DNA from: Actinomyces provencensis
GTDB lineage: Bacteria > Actinomycetota > Actinomycetes > Actinomycetales > Actinomycetaceae
Length of the DNA: 46,443 nucleotides
Direction of reading: 5' to 3'
Assembly (NCBI RefSeq): GCF_900155435.1
Contig: NZ_LT700212.1
Coordinates: 1,207,228-1,253,670, forward strand
The notes under the pieces are model-generated. The model was not told the origin of the DNA and searched no databases. It was given only the letters and a program-made list of their open reading frames with translations. Shown piece by piece: positions 33,897-43,118 of this stretch. The position numbers and the translations under genes are program-made. Every line of letters begins with the position of its first letter. The stretch's first letter is position 1.

Positions 33897-34817
33897 ATGC
33901 AGACGATCCTCGGAGCCGGCGGCCAGATCGGCGAGGAACTCGCCCGCGAGCTGCACCGCTCCCACACCCGCGACATCCGCCTGGTGAGCAGGCATCCGCA
34001 CAGGATCCACGAGGGCGACCAGGTCGTCGCTGCCGATCTCACGGATGCCGAGGCCACGGCGGCAGCGGTCGAGGGCAGCGACATCGTGTACTTCACGGCC
34101 GGGCTCCCCATGGACTCCCACCTGTGGGAGGAGCGATTCCCGCCCATGATGGCGAACACGATCGCCGCCTGTCAGCGGCACTCGTGCAAGCTGGTGTTCT
34201 TCGACAACACCTACATGTACCCGCGCACCGCCACGCCCCAGACCGAGGAGACGCCCTTCGAGCCCGTGGGACGCAAGTCGACGGTGCGGGCGCGGATGGC
34301 GGAGATGCTGCTCGCCCGGATGGGCGCAGGCACGATCGAGGCCGCGATCTGCCGGGCACCCGAGTTCTACGGTCCCGGCAACACCCAGAGCCTGACCAAC
34401 TCGGCCGTCTTCGACCGGATCAGGCAGGGACAACGGCCCATCGTGCCCCTGAGTGCCCACACGCGACACACCCTCATCTGGACACCGGATGCCAGCCGGG
34501 CCATGGCTCTGATCGGCAACACCCCCGACGCCTTCGGCCAGACCTGGCACCTGCCCTGCGACGCGGACCGCCTGACCTACGAGGGCATGATCGAGGTCGC
34601 CTCGCAGGTCACCGGGCGGCGCATCCCCTCCGTCACCGTCCCGGGCTTCGCGTTCCGGATCGGTGGACTGGTCAACCCGGCCCTCAGGGAGGTGGAGGAG
34701 CTGCTGCCCCGCTACCGCTGCGACAACATCTTCGAGTCCATGAAGTTCACCGCGCGGTTCCCGGAGTTCAGGACCACGACCTACCGCGAGGGGATCAGCC
34801 GGCTGCTCGCGTCCTGA
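33897..34817 (+). CDS. NAD(P)-dependent epimerase/dehydratase-like protein
   Basis: 306 residues. The N-terminal Rossmann motif is TILGAGGQIGEELARELHR. It then has VVAADLTDAEATAAAVEGSDIVYFTAG and FFDNTYMYPRTATPQTEETPFEP. GRKSTVRARMAEMLL gives a downstream basic region in place of a clear YxxxK, as in atypical extended SDRs. Substrate unknown. It is the last gene of the TetR operon and convergent to proB, from which it is separated by a repeat array. Confidence 0.83.
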   Translation: MQTILGAGGQIGEELARELHRSHTRDIRLVSRHPHRIHEGDQVVAADLTDAEATAAAVEGSDIVYFTAGLPMDSHLWEERFPPMMANTIAACQRHSCKLVFFDNTYMYPRTATPQTEETPFEPVGRKSTVRARMAEMLLARMGAGTIEAAICRAPEFYGPGNTQSLTNSAVFDRIRQGQRPIVPLSAHTRHTLIWTPDASRAMALIGNTPDAFGQTWHLPCDADRLTYEGMIEVASQVTGRRIPSVTVPGFAFRIGGLVNPALREVEELLPRYRCDNIFESMKFTARFPEFRTTTYREGISRLLAS

Positions 34818-34916
34818 GTGCTGATTGAAGTGCCCGGCGTCTTCGTCGCCGCAGCTGCCTCGGCGCTCCGGACACGCACCTGCCCGCAGCGCCGGGGTGT
34901 ACTCGCGGGGCGGCGG

Positions 34917-35097
34917 GAGCGGACCTCGGCGCCCGAACAGAGCGGACCTCGAGGGTGGAACAGAGCGGACCTCGGTGCCCCAACAGAGCGGACTTCGAGG
35001 GTGGAACAGAGCGGACCTCAATGCCCCAACAGAGCGGACTTCGCGGTGCGAACAGAGCGGACTTCGAGGGTGGAACAGAGCGGACTTCGGCGAGGGG
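34917..35097. repeat. Eight-unit array of a 23-bp repeat
   Basis: Units start at 34917, 34940, 34963, 34986, 35009, 35032, 35055 and 35078 (last partial). Each begins gagcggac(c/t)tc and ends aaca. Inner parts alternate between a gagggtgg type and a tgcccc-like type, giving a partial 46-bp higher order. The array fills the gap between the convergent SDR gene and proB and touches the proB stop. Three related units in opposite orientation lie at 45881-45949. Confidence 0.9.
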
Positions 35098-35098
35098 G

Positions 35099-36340
35099 TC
35101 AGAGGAGGACTGCCAGGTCGTCGCGGTGGACGATGGGGCGCGGGTTCTCCCAGCCGGAGCGCAGCAGGTCGCGGGCACTCAGCCCGGCCATGGCGGCCAC
35201 GGTGTCGGAATCGTAGGACACGATGCCGCGCGCCACCAGGCCACTGGGCCCCGCGATGTCCACGACGTCACCGGAGTCGAAATGGCTGATCACCTGGCGC
35301 ACGCCCGCCGCCAGCAGCGACTTTTTGCGAGCCGTGATCGCCTCGACCGCGCCCTGGTCCAACAGCAGTTCCCCGCGCGAGGGCGCGGCATGCGCGATCC
35401 ACAGGGTCCGCGAGGCCGGCCGCTGCCCGGTCGCCTCGAACCAGGTACCCACGCGCTCACCACGCAGGGCCTCCCCCAGCCGGTCGGCATGCGTGAGCAG
35501 CACACCGATGCCGGAGGAGGTGGCCATGGTCGCGGCCTGCACCTTGGTGACCATGCCGCCCGAGCCCACCTTGGAGCCCGCTCCCGTGACCAGCACCGAG
35601 CGCAGCTCGTCGTGCGAGCCCACCGTCGGCACCAGGTGCGCACCGGGAGTTCCCGGCGGTGCGGTGTAGAGCCCGTCGACATCAGTGAGCAGCACCAGCG
35701 CATCGGCGGCCACCATCTGGGCCACGTAGGAGGCGAGGCGGTCGTTGTCACCGAAGCGGACCTCACGGGTGGCCACGGTGTCGTTCTCGTTGATGATGGG
35801 TACCACCCCGAACCCCAGGAGCTTTTCCAGCGCCTGGCGGGCGTTCGTGTAGTGGTCGCGGCGCATGACGTCGTCCGTGGTGAGCAGCACCTGGGCGACG
35901 TGGCGGTGGTGGGACTGGAAGGCCGCGGACCAGCGTGCCACCAGGAGGCCCTGCCCCATGGCGGCGGTGGCCTGGGCAGTGGGCAGGTCACGAGGGCGAG
36001 CCCCCAGCCCCAGCGGCTCCAGACCCGCAGCAATGGCACCTGAGGAGACGATGAGGATCTCGCGGCCGCCCTCGCACCACTGCGAGGCGAGCCTGGCCAC
36101 GACGTCGATGCGGTTGAGGTCCAGTCCCCCGTCCTCACGGGTGAGCGAGGAGGAACCGATCTTGACGACCACGCGTCGGGCGGAGGCGATGCCGGTGGGA
36201 ACGGAGTCCGCAGCCGTGGCAGCCTGCGTCGCGGAGCCCCCGTTGCCCGGACCCGGCGTCGGGGCACCCGAGCTCCGAACCGCACCGGACCCGGTGCCCG
36301 ATCCTCCGGGTACCGCCCGCGCGGCACCGGCGGCGCTCAC
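35099..36340 (-). CDS. proB: Glutamate 5-kinase
   Basis: 413 residues from GTG 36340, which overlaps the obgE stop (GTGA). The kinase core starts [13 protein letters not shown] (about 54) and has [27 protein letters not shown], and [31 protein letters not shown]. The C-terminal PUA domain (from about 330) has [22 protein letters not shown]. It phosphorylates glutamate for proline. A Gly/Ala/Pro-rich N-terminal extension of about 50 residues is unusual, and no nearer start exists. Confidence 0.93.
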   Translation of the reverse strand: MSAAGAARAVPGGSGTGSGAVRSSGAPTPGPGNGGSATQAATAADSVPTGIASARRVVVKIGSSSLTREDGGLDLNRIDVVARLASQWCEGGREILIVSSGAIAAGLEPLGLGARPRDLPTAQATAAMGQGLLVARWSAAFQSHHRHVAQVLLTTDDVMRRDHYTNARQALEKLLGFGVVPIINENDTVATREVRFGDNDRLASYVAQMVAADALVLLTDVDGLYTAPPGTPGAHLVPTVGSHDELRSVLVTGAGSKVGSGGMVTKVQAATMATSSGIGVLLTHADRLGEALRGERVGTWFEATGQRPASRTLWIAHAAPSRGELLLDQGAVEAITARKKSLLAAGVRQVISHFDSGDVVDIAGPSGLVARGIVSYDSDTVAAMAGLSARDLLRSGWENPRPIVHRDDLAVLL

Positions 36341-37863
36341 TTGGTGTCCTCACCCGCGTCGGTCCACACGCCTGCCTCGCGCTCGGTCCACAGCTCCTGG
36401 CGGGCCTCGGCCTTGGCATCCATGGAGTCGAAGTAGCGCTCCCGGCGCTCCTTGCGTGTGGGTCGCTTGTTCTCGTCGATGCGCAGGTCGGTGCCGCGCT
36501 GTCCCAGCAGTTCCGGACCCGTGGACAGGGTCGGCTCCCAGTCGAAGATCACGCCACCCACCAGCTCACCGATGACCACGGTGTCCCCGGGCACGGCCCC
36601 GGCCTTCATGAGCTTGTCCTCGACGCCGGCCGCCGCCAGGCGGTCCGCCAGGTAGCCCACGGCCTCGTCATTGGCGAAGTCGGTCTGGCGCACCCAGCGC
36701 TCCGGCTTCTCGCCACGCACCTGGTAGACGGTCTCCCCCGCGTGCTCCTGGCGCCTGACGGTCACCTCGTCACGCGAACCCACCGCGCGGGGGCGGATCA
36801 CGGGACGTGCAGCCTCCAGCGTGGGCAGCAGGGCCCGCTGCTTCTCCACCAGCTCGGCCAGGGCGAAGGACAGGGGCTTGAGGCCCTCGTGGGTCACCGC
36901 GGAGACCTCGAAGACGGGCCAGCCGAGTTCCTCCAACTCCGGGCGGCAGATCTCGGCGAGCTCGCGCCCGTCGGGGACGTCGATCTTGTTGAGCACGACC
37001 ACGCGCGGGCGCTCCATGAGGGGCACGTACCCCTCGACCTCACCGAGGTCGCCCTCGTAGGCGCCGAGCTCGGCCTCGATGGTGCGCAGGTCCGCCAGGG
37101 GTTCCCGGTCGTACTCGAAGGTGGCGGTGTCCAGGACGTGCACGATGACGGCGCAGCGCTCGATGTGGCGCAGGAACTCCAGGCCCAGTCCCTTGCCCTG
37201 GGAGGCACCGGGGATCAGGCCGGGCACGTCGGCCATGGTGAAACGCGAGTCACCCGCCTGCACCACACCCAGGTTCGGCACCAGGGTCGTGAAGGGGTAG
37301 TCGGCGATCTTGGGGCGGGCCTGGGACATGGCCGCGATCATGGAGGACTTGCCGGAGGAGGGGAACCCGACCAGCGCCACGTCCGCCACGGACTTCAGCT
37401 CCAGGACGACGTCGCGTTCCTCACCGGGCTCACCCAGCAGCGCGAAGCCGGGGGCCTTGCGCTTCTTGGAGGCCAGGGCTGAGTTGCCCAGTCCCCCTCG
37501 TCCGCCCTCCGCGACGACGAAACGGGCGCCCGCGCCCGTGAGGTCGGCGAGCAGTTCCCCGTCGGTGGACTTCACGACGGTGCCGTCGGGCACGGGCACG
37601 ATGATGTCCTCACCGGCGCGGCCCTGGCGGTAGTCCCCCATGCCCTGGGTGCCGTTGCCGGCGCGCTGGTGGGGGCTGCGGTGGTAGGTCAGCAGGGTGG
37701 TCACCTGGGGGTCCACGACCAGCACCACGGAGCCACCGTTGCCGCCGTTGCCGCCGTCCGGCCCACCCAGGGGCTTGAACTTCTCGCGGTGCACCGACGC
37801 GACCCCGTTGCCCCCGTCACCGCCGGCGGCGTGGATGGTCACTCGGTCGACGAAACTCGGCAC
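36337..37863 (-). CDS. obgE: Obg-family GTPase
   Basis: 508 residues from GTG 37863, with aggagga upstream. The Gly-rich Obg fold is [20 protein letters not shown]. GTPase motifs: G1 [12 protein letters not shown]3 [11 protein letters not shown]4 NKIDVPD, and G5 near [11 protein letters not shown]. The C-terminal OCT domain follows (from about 350). Obg couples GTP levels to 50S ribosome assembly and the stringent response. Located between rpmA and proB as in most actinobacteria. Confidence 0.95.
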   Translation of the reverse strand: MPSFVDRVTIHAAGGDGGNGVASVHREKFKPLGGPDGGNGGNGGSVVLVVDPQVTTLLTYHRSPHQRAGNGTQGMGDYRQGRAGEDIIVPVPDGTVVKSTDGELLADLTGAGARFVVAEGGRGGLGNSALASKKRKAPGFALLGEPGEERDVVLELKSVADVALVGFPSSGKSSMIAAMSQARPKIADYPFTTLVPNLGVVQAGDSRFTMADVPGLIPGASQGKGLGLEFLRHIERCAVIVHVLDTATFEYDREPLADLRTIEAELGAYEGDLGEVEGYVPLMERPRVVVLNKIDVPDGRELAEICRPELEELGWPVFEVSAVTHEGLKPLSFALAELVEKQRALLPTLEAARPVIRPRAVGSRDEVTVRRQEHAGETVYQVRGEKPERWVRQTDFANDEAVGYLADRLAAAGVEDKLMKAGAVPGDTVVIGELVGGVIFDWEPTLSTGPELLGQRGTDLRIDENKRPTRKERRERYFDSMDAKAEARQELWTEREAGVWTDAGEDTK

Positions 37864-37918
37864 GCGTCCTCCTGGATGGGCTGTGGGAATGGTGGTGGGG
37901 GTGTGGAATGTGCACGAA

Positions 37919-37944
37919 GGGCGCCCGGCTGACGCCGGACGCCC
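37919..37944 (-). terminator. Hairpin between rpmA and obgE
   Basis: gggcgcccggc (37919-37929), loop tgac, gccggacgccc (37934-37944): an 11-bp stem with one mismatch just after the rpmA stop. No T-run. It may partly terminate, or set the rplU-rpmA to obgE mRNA ratio. Confidence 0.55.
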
Positions 37945-37969
37945 CTGCGATGCTCGTGCGGTCTGGCGC

Positions 37970-38230
37970 TCAGGCCTCGACCGGCTCGACGACGTTGATG
38001 ACCTTGCGGTCACGCTTCGTCGAGAACTCCACCGCGCCGGCCTTCAGCGCGAAGAGGGTGTCATCCTTGCCACGGCCGACGTTGACGCCGGGGTGGAAGT
38101 GGGTGCCACGCTGACGGATGATGATCTCGCCGGCGTTGACAGACTGGCCGCCGAAGCGCTTGACGCCCAGACGCTGGGCGTTCGAGTCGCGACCATTGCG
38201 GGAGGAGCCGAGGCCCTTCTTGTGTGCCAT
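37970..38230 (-). CDS. rpmA: 50S ribosomal protein L27
   Basis: 86 residues: [29 protein letters not shown], then [21 protein letters not shown]. The N-terminal tail reaches the peptidyl-transferase centre. There is no cleavable N-terminal extension of the Firmicutes type. It follows rplU by 34 nt. Confidence 0.97.
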   Translation of the reverse strand: MAHKKGLGSSRNGRDSNAQRLGVKRFGGQSVNAGEIIIRQRGTHFHPGVNVGRGKDDTLFALKAGAVEFSTKRDRKVINVVEPVEA

Positions 38231-38264
38231 CTCAGTGGGTGCTTTCTACTCGATGCGGGGACGG

Positions 38265-38585
38265 TCAGGCGATCTCGGTGATCTTGACGACCGACAGCTT
38301 CTGACGGTGTCCCTGGCGCTTGCGGTAGCCGGTCTTGTTCTTGAACTTGATGATGCGGATCTTCGGCCCCTTCGCGGAGTCGACGACCTCTGCCTTGACG
38401 CTGACCTTCTCCAGGCCGGCCTTGTCAGTGGTGACGGCGTCGCCGTCCACCAGCATCAGCGGCTGGAGTTCGATGCTGGAGCCGATTTCATCAGCCAGCT
38501 TGTCGACGACCACGACGTCACCGACGGACACCTTTTCCTGTCGGCCGCCGGCCTTGACGATCGCGTAGACCACGTTGGAGCTCAT
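38265..38585 (-). CDS. rplU: 50S ribosomal protein L21
   Basis: 106 residues from ATG 38585. [26 protein letters not shown] and [21 protein letters not shown] are the L21 signatures. First gene of the rplU-rpmA pair, separated from rne by a strong hairpin. Confidence 0.97.
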   Translation of the reverse strand: MSSNVVYAIVKAGGRQEKVSVGDVVVVDKLADEIGSSIELQPLMLVDGDAVTTDKAGLEKVSVKAEVVDSAKGPKIRIIKFKNKTGYRKRQGHRQKLSVVKITEIA

Positions 38586-38683
38586 CTCTGTCTCGTTCGG
38601 GACAGGACCCACTCCTCGACGTCGACCCGGAGGCCGGAAACTGAGGGACGGATCCCGCTGGCGCCTGTGTGCGCCGACGGTCC

Positions 38684-38712
38684 AATCTAGCCGATCCGCG
38701 CGCGCCCGGGCA
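38684..38712 (-). promoter_or_regulatory. Putative rplU-rpmA promoter
   Basis: Minus-strand TTGCCC (38707-38712), a 17-nt spacer, then TAGATT (38684-38689). This implies a leader of about 90 nt before rplU. No known riboswitch or leader motif was recognised. Confidence 0.5.
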
Positions 38713-38852
38713 ACCCGTGGACCGTGTGCAGGGCACCGGGTGAGCTGTGTGATTCCACACGGAGGGCGAGTTCACCACTGAAGGGCGTGTTGGCTGGCGC
38801 CCTGTGGTGCCGGTGTGCCCGACCCCGCCGGTGGTGTCCGGACCCGGACGAG

Positions 38853-38890
38853 GGAGTGGGCGGGACCGGTCACCCGGTCCCGCCCACTCC
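38853..38890 (-). terminator. Strong hairpin terminator after rne
   Basis: ggagtgggcgggaccgg (38853-38869), loop tcac, and its exact reverse complement (38874-38890): a perfect 17-bp GC-rich stem 50 nt beyond the rne stop. There is no long T-run, as is common in actinobacteria. Confidence 0.8.
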
Positions 38891-38940
38891 CATCCGTCAC
38901 TGCACCACCCGGATTCCCGGGCGGGGTCGCAGCACCGCTG

Positions 38941-41900
38941 TCAGGCCTGCTCCCCCGGGTCCACGACACCCGTGGAGGCGGCGCGACGGTGACGGCGCGC
39001 CTTGCGCGGCGTGCCGGTCGACCCCTCACCCGCGGGGCGCTCGGGCAACTTGATCTCGTCGACGCTCGTCGGCACGGTGACCTCCACGGACGGCGCCGAG
39101 TCGGGCTCCGTGGTCACGGCACCACCGGTGGTCACGGCGCGGGGCTGGGCCGCACCGACCTCCACCGTCTGGGCGTCGGCCGAGCCGACCGTGGTGTCGG
39201 CGGAAGCCGCGGGTGCGGCCTCCTCGGGTTCCACGACCGAGGTCGTCACTGCGCGGCGACGGCGCGGACGCTTGGCCGCAGGACGGGACTGACCCCCGTC
39301 CGCGGGACGCTCGGGCAGCTCGATGCGGGGTTCCTTCGCTGCGGGCAGCTCCGCGGCGGGAGCCTCCGCCACGGCGGACCCGGCACGCGTGGGCAGCTCG
39401 ATCTCGGCGACCGAATGCGTCGGGGGCTCCGCCTCGGTGGCCTTCGGCTCGGGCAGTTCGATGCTCGCGGCCGTCGCACGGGAACGGGTGGCCCTGGACT
39501 TCCGGCCGGCGGAGCGGGTGCCGGACTCCCCCTCCGTGGTGGGCTCGGGTGTCCCGGTGCCCTCGGACCCGGAAGCGGGGACCTGCGCGGCCCCGGTGTC
39601 CACGGTGCCCGAGGAGGCCACGCGACGGTGACCCGAACGCCGACGGGAGGAGGTCGTGGCCGCAGCGGTGGGGGCCTCGCCCGCCTCACCGGCCAGCTCT
39701 CCTGCGACCCGCTCGGTGGAGGCACCGGTGTCGACCCCGGTGCTGCCGGTGGTCTGGGTCCTGTGCGCACCGGTGGTCCGGTCCCCTGCGGACTTCGCGG
39801 GCACCGTCTCCCCGGAGGAGCGGGCCACACGACGACGCTTGGGCTTGGTGACAGGGACCAGTTCCGTCTCGGCGACGTCCTCGGGCTCCTCGGAGGAGAC
39901 CAGCAGGGACTCCACCGGGGCTGCGGCGACCTCGGCCTCGACCTCGGGCACCTCCTGGGACTGTGCGGCCCCCGGCTCGGCCGAGGAGGCCTTCACGGCG
40001 CGACGGCGACGCGATCCGCGGGTGCGCGGGGTCGGGGTCTCCTCCGACCCGTCGGCGAACTCGCCGGGGGTGGCGTCGTCCGGTGCAGCAGCTGCACCGC
40101 TCCGGGCCGCGACCGTGTTGGCCACGACCTCGGGATGTGTGCTCGCGACGGGGGCGATCGCGGGGCCGCCCTCGTCACTGCTCCTGGTGGCATGACCGGA
40201 GGCGGCGGCGATGGCACTGAGGGCCTCGCGCGTCCTGCCGCGGTCCGCGCCCTCGTCGAGGCGACGGGGTTCCTCCACCGACTTGTGTCCCTTGCCGCGT
40301 CCGGAGCCGTGTCCGCCACCGGTGTGGTCGCTGGAGCCGGCGTTCTCCACCGGCTCGTGGTGGACGATGAAACCGCGGCCCTCGCAGACCTCGCAGGGGG
40401 TGGAGAAGGCCTCGACGAGTCCCTCCCCCACGCGCTTGCGGGTCATCTGGACCAGGCCGAGGGAGGTGATCTCGGTGACCTGGTGGCGGGTGCGGTCCCG
40501 GCCCAGGCACTCCACCAGCCGGCGCAGCACCAGGTCGCGGTTGGACTCCAGCACCATGTCCACGAAGTCGACGATGATGATGCCGCCGATGTCGCGCAGG
40601 CGCAGCTGGCGCACGATCTCCTCGGCGGCCTCGAGGTTGTTGCGGGTGACCGTCTCCTCCAGCGTGCCGCCGGCGCCGATGTACTTGCCGGTGTTGACGT
40701 CGATGACGGTCATCGCCTCGGTGCGGTCGATGATCAGCGTGCCACCACTGGGCAACCAAACCTTGCGGTCCATGCCCTTGGCGAGCTGCTCGTCGATGCG
40801 GAAGGCGTGGAAGGCGTCGTCGGTGCCCACCCACTGCTCGACGCGGTCGGACAGCTCCGGGGAGAGGTCGTGGACGTACTCCGAGACGGTGTCGAAGGTC
40901 TCGCGGCCCTGGATGACGAGCTTGTTGAAGTCCTCGTTGAAGATGTCGCGCACGACGCGCACGGCGAGCTCCGGCTCACCGCGCAGCAGGACGGGGGCGG
41001 ACTTCGTCTTCTTCTGCTTGGCCTCGATGTCGGCCCACTGCTTGCTCAGGCGCGCGATGTCGTCGGCGAGCTGCTGCTCAGTGGCACCCTCGGCCGCCGT
41101 GCGCACGATGACGCCGGACCCGCCGGGGACGGCCTTCTTGAGGATCTTCTTCAGGCGCATGCGCTCCTTCTCGGGGAGCTTGCGCGAGATGCCCATCATG
41201 GAGCCGTTGGGGATGAGCACCAGGTACCGGCCCGCCAGGGTGATCTGGCTGGTCAGGCGCGCGCCCTTGTGCCCGATCGGGTCCTTGGTGACCTGCACCA
41301 GCACCGGGTCGCCGGACTTGAGGGCGGCCTCGATGCGACGCGGACGTCCCTCCAGCCCGACGGCGTCCCAGTTGACCTCACCGGCGTAGAGGACGGCGTT
41401 GCGCCCGCGGCCCACGTCGATGAAGGCGGCCTCCATGGAGGGCAGGACGTTCTGGACACGGCCCAGGTAGATGTTGCCGACCATGGACGCGCTGGTGCGG
41501 CGGGTGACGTAGTGCTCGACGAGGAGCCCGTCCTCCAGGAGTGCGACCTGGTCGAGCCCGTTGTGGTGGCGGATGACCATCTGGCGGTCGACGGCCTCAC
41601 GGCGCGCGAGGAACTCCGACTCGGTGATGACGTGGCGGCGACGGCCCTCCTTGCGGCCCTCGCGGCGGCGCTGCTTCTTGGCCTCCAGGCGGGTGGAGCC
41701 CTTGAGGGCGGTCACCTGGTCCGAGGGGTCCTCTGAACCACGGGAGTCCGAGCCCCGGGACTCCGAGGAGCGCGAGCGGCGACGCCTGCGTCGACGCGAG
41801 GTGCCACCTTCCTGCTCGTCCTCGTCGTCCCCGCCGGAGCGGGAGCCGGAGTCGTCCCCGGAGTCCTCGGAACCGGAGTGGCGGCCCGATGACTTCCCCG

Positions 41901-42414
41901 AGGAACGCCCGGAGCCCTCCTCGGCGGAGGTGTCATCGGACGCGGCGGAGTCGGTGGGGGTGTCGGAAGAGGACTGGTCCTCCTCCTTCTTGGCCTTCGA
42001 GCGCGAGGAACGACGGGAGCGCTTCTTCGGTGCCGCCTCGGACTCCTCGTCAGGAGCGTGGTCCTGGGAGGCGGAGTCGTCCTGGTCCGCGGAGTCGGAG
42101 GAGGAGCTGTCCTGGCCGGAGCCGGTGTCCTCGTCCTTCTTGCGGCGGGAGCGACGCTTGCGGGCGGGCTTGGCGTCCTCGTCCTCGTCGCGAGGTGTAT
42201 CGGGGGCCTCGGCCTGGTCGGCCTTCGTGCGTCCACCGCGCTTGCGGCGGGGTGCGGGAGCGTCCTCGTCGGGCTCGTCGTGGGAGGAGGAACGCCCGCT
42301 GCCACGGGTGGGGGCCTCGGGCTCCTGGGAGGTCGGTGCCTGGAATGCGGGCGCCTGGAACAGCAGTGAGGCCACCGGTGATTCAGGGGCGGCGGATGTG
42401 TCGGGGTTGGTCAC
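38941..42414 (-). CDS. rne: Ribonuclease E/G
   Basis: 1157 residues from GTG 42414, with ttggagaa upstream. Residues 1-260 are a disordered, alternately acidic and basic Ser/Arg-rich tail. The S1 domain begins near 310 (VGNIYLGRVQNVLPSMEAAF). The catalytic aspartates are in MTVIDVNTG (D571) and IVDFVDM (about D614). The Zn-link CEVC is near 673-676, at the same spacings as in E. coli RNase E. The last 400 residues are Ala/Thr/Glu-rich with repeated IELPERP-like and (K/H)RRR(V/A)A blocks. It starts mRNA decay and processes rRNA. Confidence 0.95.
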   Translation of the reverse strand: MTNPDTSAAPESPVASLLFQAPAFQAPTSQEPEAPTRGSGRSSSHDEPDEDAPAPRRKRGGRTKADQAEAPDTPRDEDEDAKPARKRRSRRKKDEDTGSGQDSSSSDSADQDDSASQDHAPDEESEAAPKKRSRRSSRSKAKKEEDQSSSDTPTDSAASDDTSAEEGSGRSSGKSSGRHSGSEDSGDDSGSRSGGDDEDEQEGGTSRRRRRRRSRSSESRGSDSRGSEDPSDQVTALKGSTRLEAKKQRRREGRKEGRRRHVITESEFLARREAVDRQMVIRHHNGLDQVALLEDGLLVEHYVTRRTSASMVGNIYLGRVQNVLPSMEAAFIDVGRGRNAVLYAGEVNWDAVGLEGRPRRIEAALKSGDPVLVQVTKDPIGHKGARLTSQITLAGRYLVLIPNGSMMGISRKLPEKERMRLKKILKKAVPGGSGVIVRTAAEGATEQQLADDIARLSKQWADIEAKQKKTKSAPVLLRGEPELAVRVVRDIFNEDFNKLVIQGRETFDTVSEYVHDLSPELSDRVEQWVGTDDAFHAFRIDEQLAKGMDRKVWLPSGGTLIIDRTEAMTVIDVNTGKYIGAGGTLEETVTRNNLEAAEEIVRQLRLRDIGGIIIVDFVDMVLESNRDLVLRRLVECLGRDRTRHQVTEITSLGLVQMTRKRVGEGLVEAFSTPCEVCEGRGFIVHHEPVENAGSSDHTGGGHGSGRGKGHKSVEEPRRLDEGADRGRTREALSAIAAASGHATRSSDEGGPAIAPVASTHPEVVANTVAARSGAAAAPDDATPGEFADGSEETPTPRTRGSRRRRAVKASSAEPGAAQSQEVPEVEAEVAAAPVESLLVSSEEPEDVAETELVPVTKPKRRRVARSSGETVPAKSAGDRTTGAHRTQTTGSTGVDTGASTERVAGELAGEAGEAPTAAATTSSRRRSGHRRVASSGTVDTGAAQVPASGSEGTGTPEPTTEGESGTRSAGRKSRATRSRATAASIELPEPKATEAEPPTHSVAEIELPTRAGSAVAEAPAAELPAAKEPRIELPERPADGGQSRPAAKRPRRRRAVTTSVVEPEEAAPAASADTTVGSADAQTVEVGAAQPRAVTTGGAVTTEPDSAPSVEVTVPTSVDEIKLPERPAGEGSTGTPRKARRHRRAASTGVVDPGEQA

Positions 42415-42720
42415 GGTTCTCCAATTGTGGGGGCCGCCCCACACCGGGCGGTCCCTCTTGCTCGCCCGCGAGGGGCGGAAATCCTGACAGGACCGCGCTC
42501 TCGCGCGATGGCGCCCGGTGGCAGCGACCGTCTCCGGTCAGCTGGCTCTTCCGGCGCTCGCGTCGTGGAGGTGTGCCCACGACGTCCATACTTGACTCCC
42601 ATTGTCGCACAGGGTGGGCCGGGTACCGGGGATGTCCGCTGCGGGCGATCAGCGCGGCGGCCGGGGCGCGGCTGGGGCAGCCCCGATGGGCCGGCTCCTC
42701 TCCCCGGGGCGGGGACGCTG

Positions 42721-42854
42721 ACGAGGGCGGACCGGCGCTGCACACAGGGGTGCACCACGAGGGCGGACGACGGTGGCGCTCGGCGCCCGGGGAACACGAG
42801 GGCGGGCCGGCGCTGCACACAGGGGTGCACCACGAGGGCGGACGACGGTGGCGC
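42721..42854. repeat. Two 59-bp direct repeats, 75 bp apart, in the rne/cydA gap
   Basis: 42721-42779 and 42796-42854 differ at one base. Each holds tgcac-acaggg-gtgca (a 5-bp inverted repeat) and two copies of acgagggcgg. The divergent gap 42415-43118 holds no gene. Confidence 0.9.
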
Positions 42855-43019
42855 AGGCGGGCCCGCACGGGTCGGACACGCGAATGTGCACGAGGCTGCG
42901 ACACCGCGTCAGGAACTTTCCGATCCCCCTGCTCAAATGGCAGGAATTCGCCTAGACTGGCCGCACCGGAACGCCGTGTGAAGTGTCACGGATCGGCCAC
43001 GACACACGGCGATGTCGCC

Positions 43020-43046
43020 CTGACCGTCTGGTCAATGAGATATCTT
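43020..43046 (+). promoter_or_regulatory. Putative cydAB promoter with overlapping inverted repeat
   Basis: ctgacc (43020-43025) and tatctt (43041-43046), 16 nt apart, form a plausible promoter 75 nt before cydA. tgacc-gtct-ggtca (43021-43034) is a perfect inverted repeat over the -35. Upstream, tgtgaagtgtcac (42977-42989) weakly resembles a Rex-type site, which would suit a terminal oxidase; spacing is short for Rex. Confidence 0.45.
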
Positions 43047-43118
43047 CTTGACATGGCGTCAGGACGATGACCTCGTCCCCACGCCCAATTCCATCCCATC
43101 ACCGGAAAGGCGAGCACA

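Noticed and set aside
33276-35021. Minus-strand frame across the DJ-1 and SDR genes
   Set aside because: It runs through two clear plus-strand genes and into the 23-bp repeats; low complexity, no motifs.
34917-35097. CRISPR array
   Set aside because: The 23-bp units are contiguous with no unique spacers of normal length, and no cas gene is present.
38815-41736. Nearly 1000-codon plus-strand frame opposite rne
   Set aside because: Gly/Arg/Ala-rich shadow of rne in GC-rich DNA; it has no motif, and the catalytic RNase E residues are on the minus strand.
42977-42989. Rex or CRP-type operator upstream of cydA
   Set aside because: tgtgaagtgtcac has the right half-sites, but spacing is shorter than the known consensus for either, so it is mentioned only as a weak candidate.
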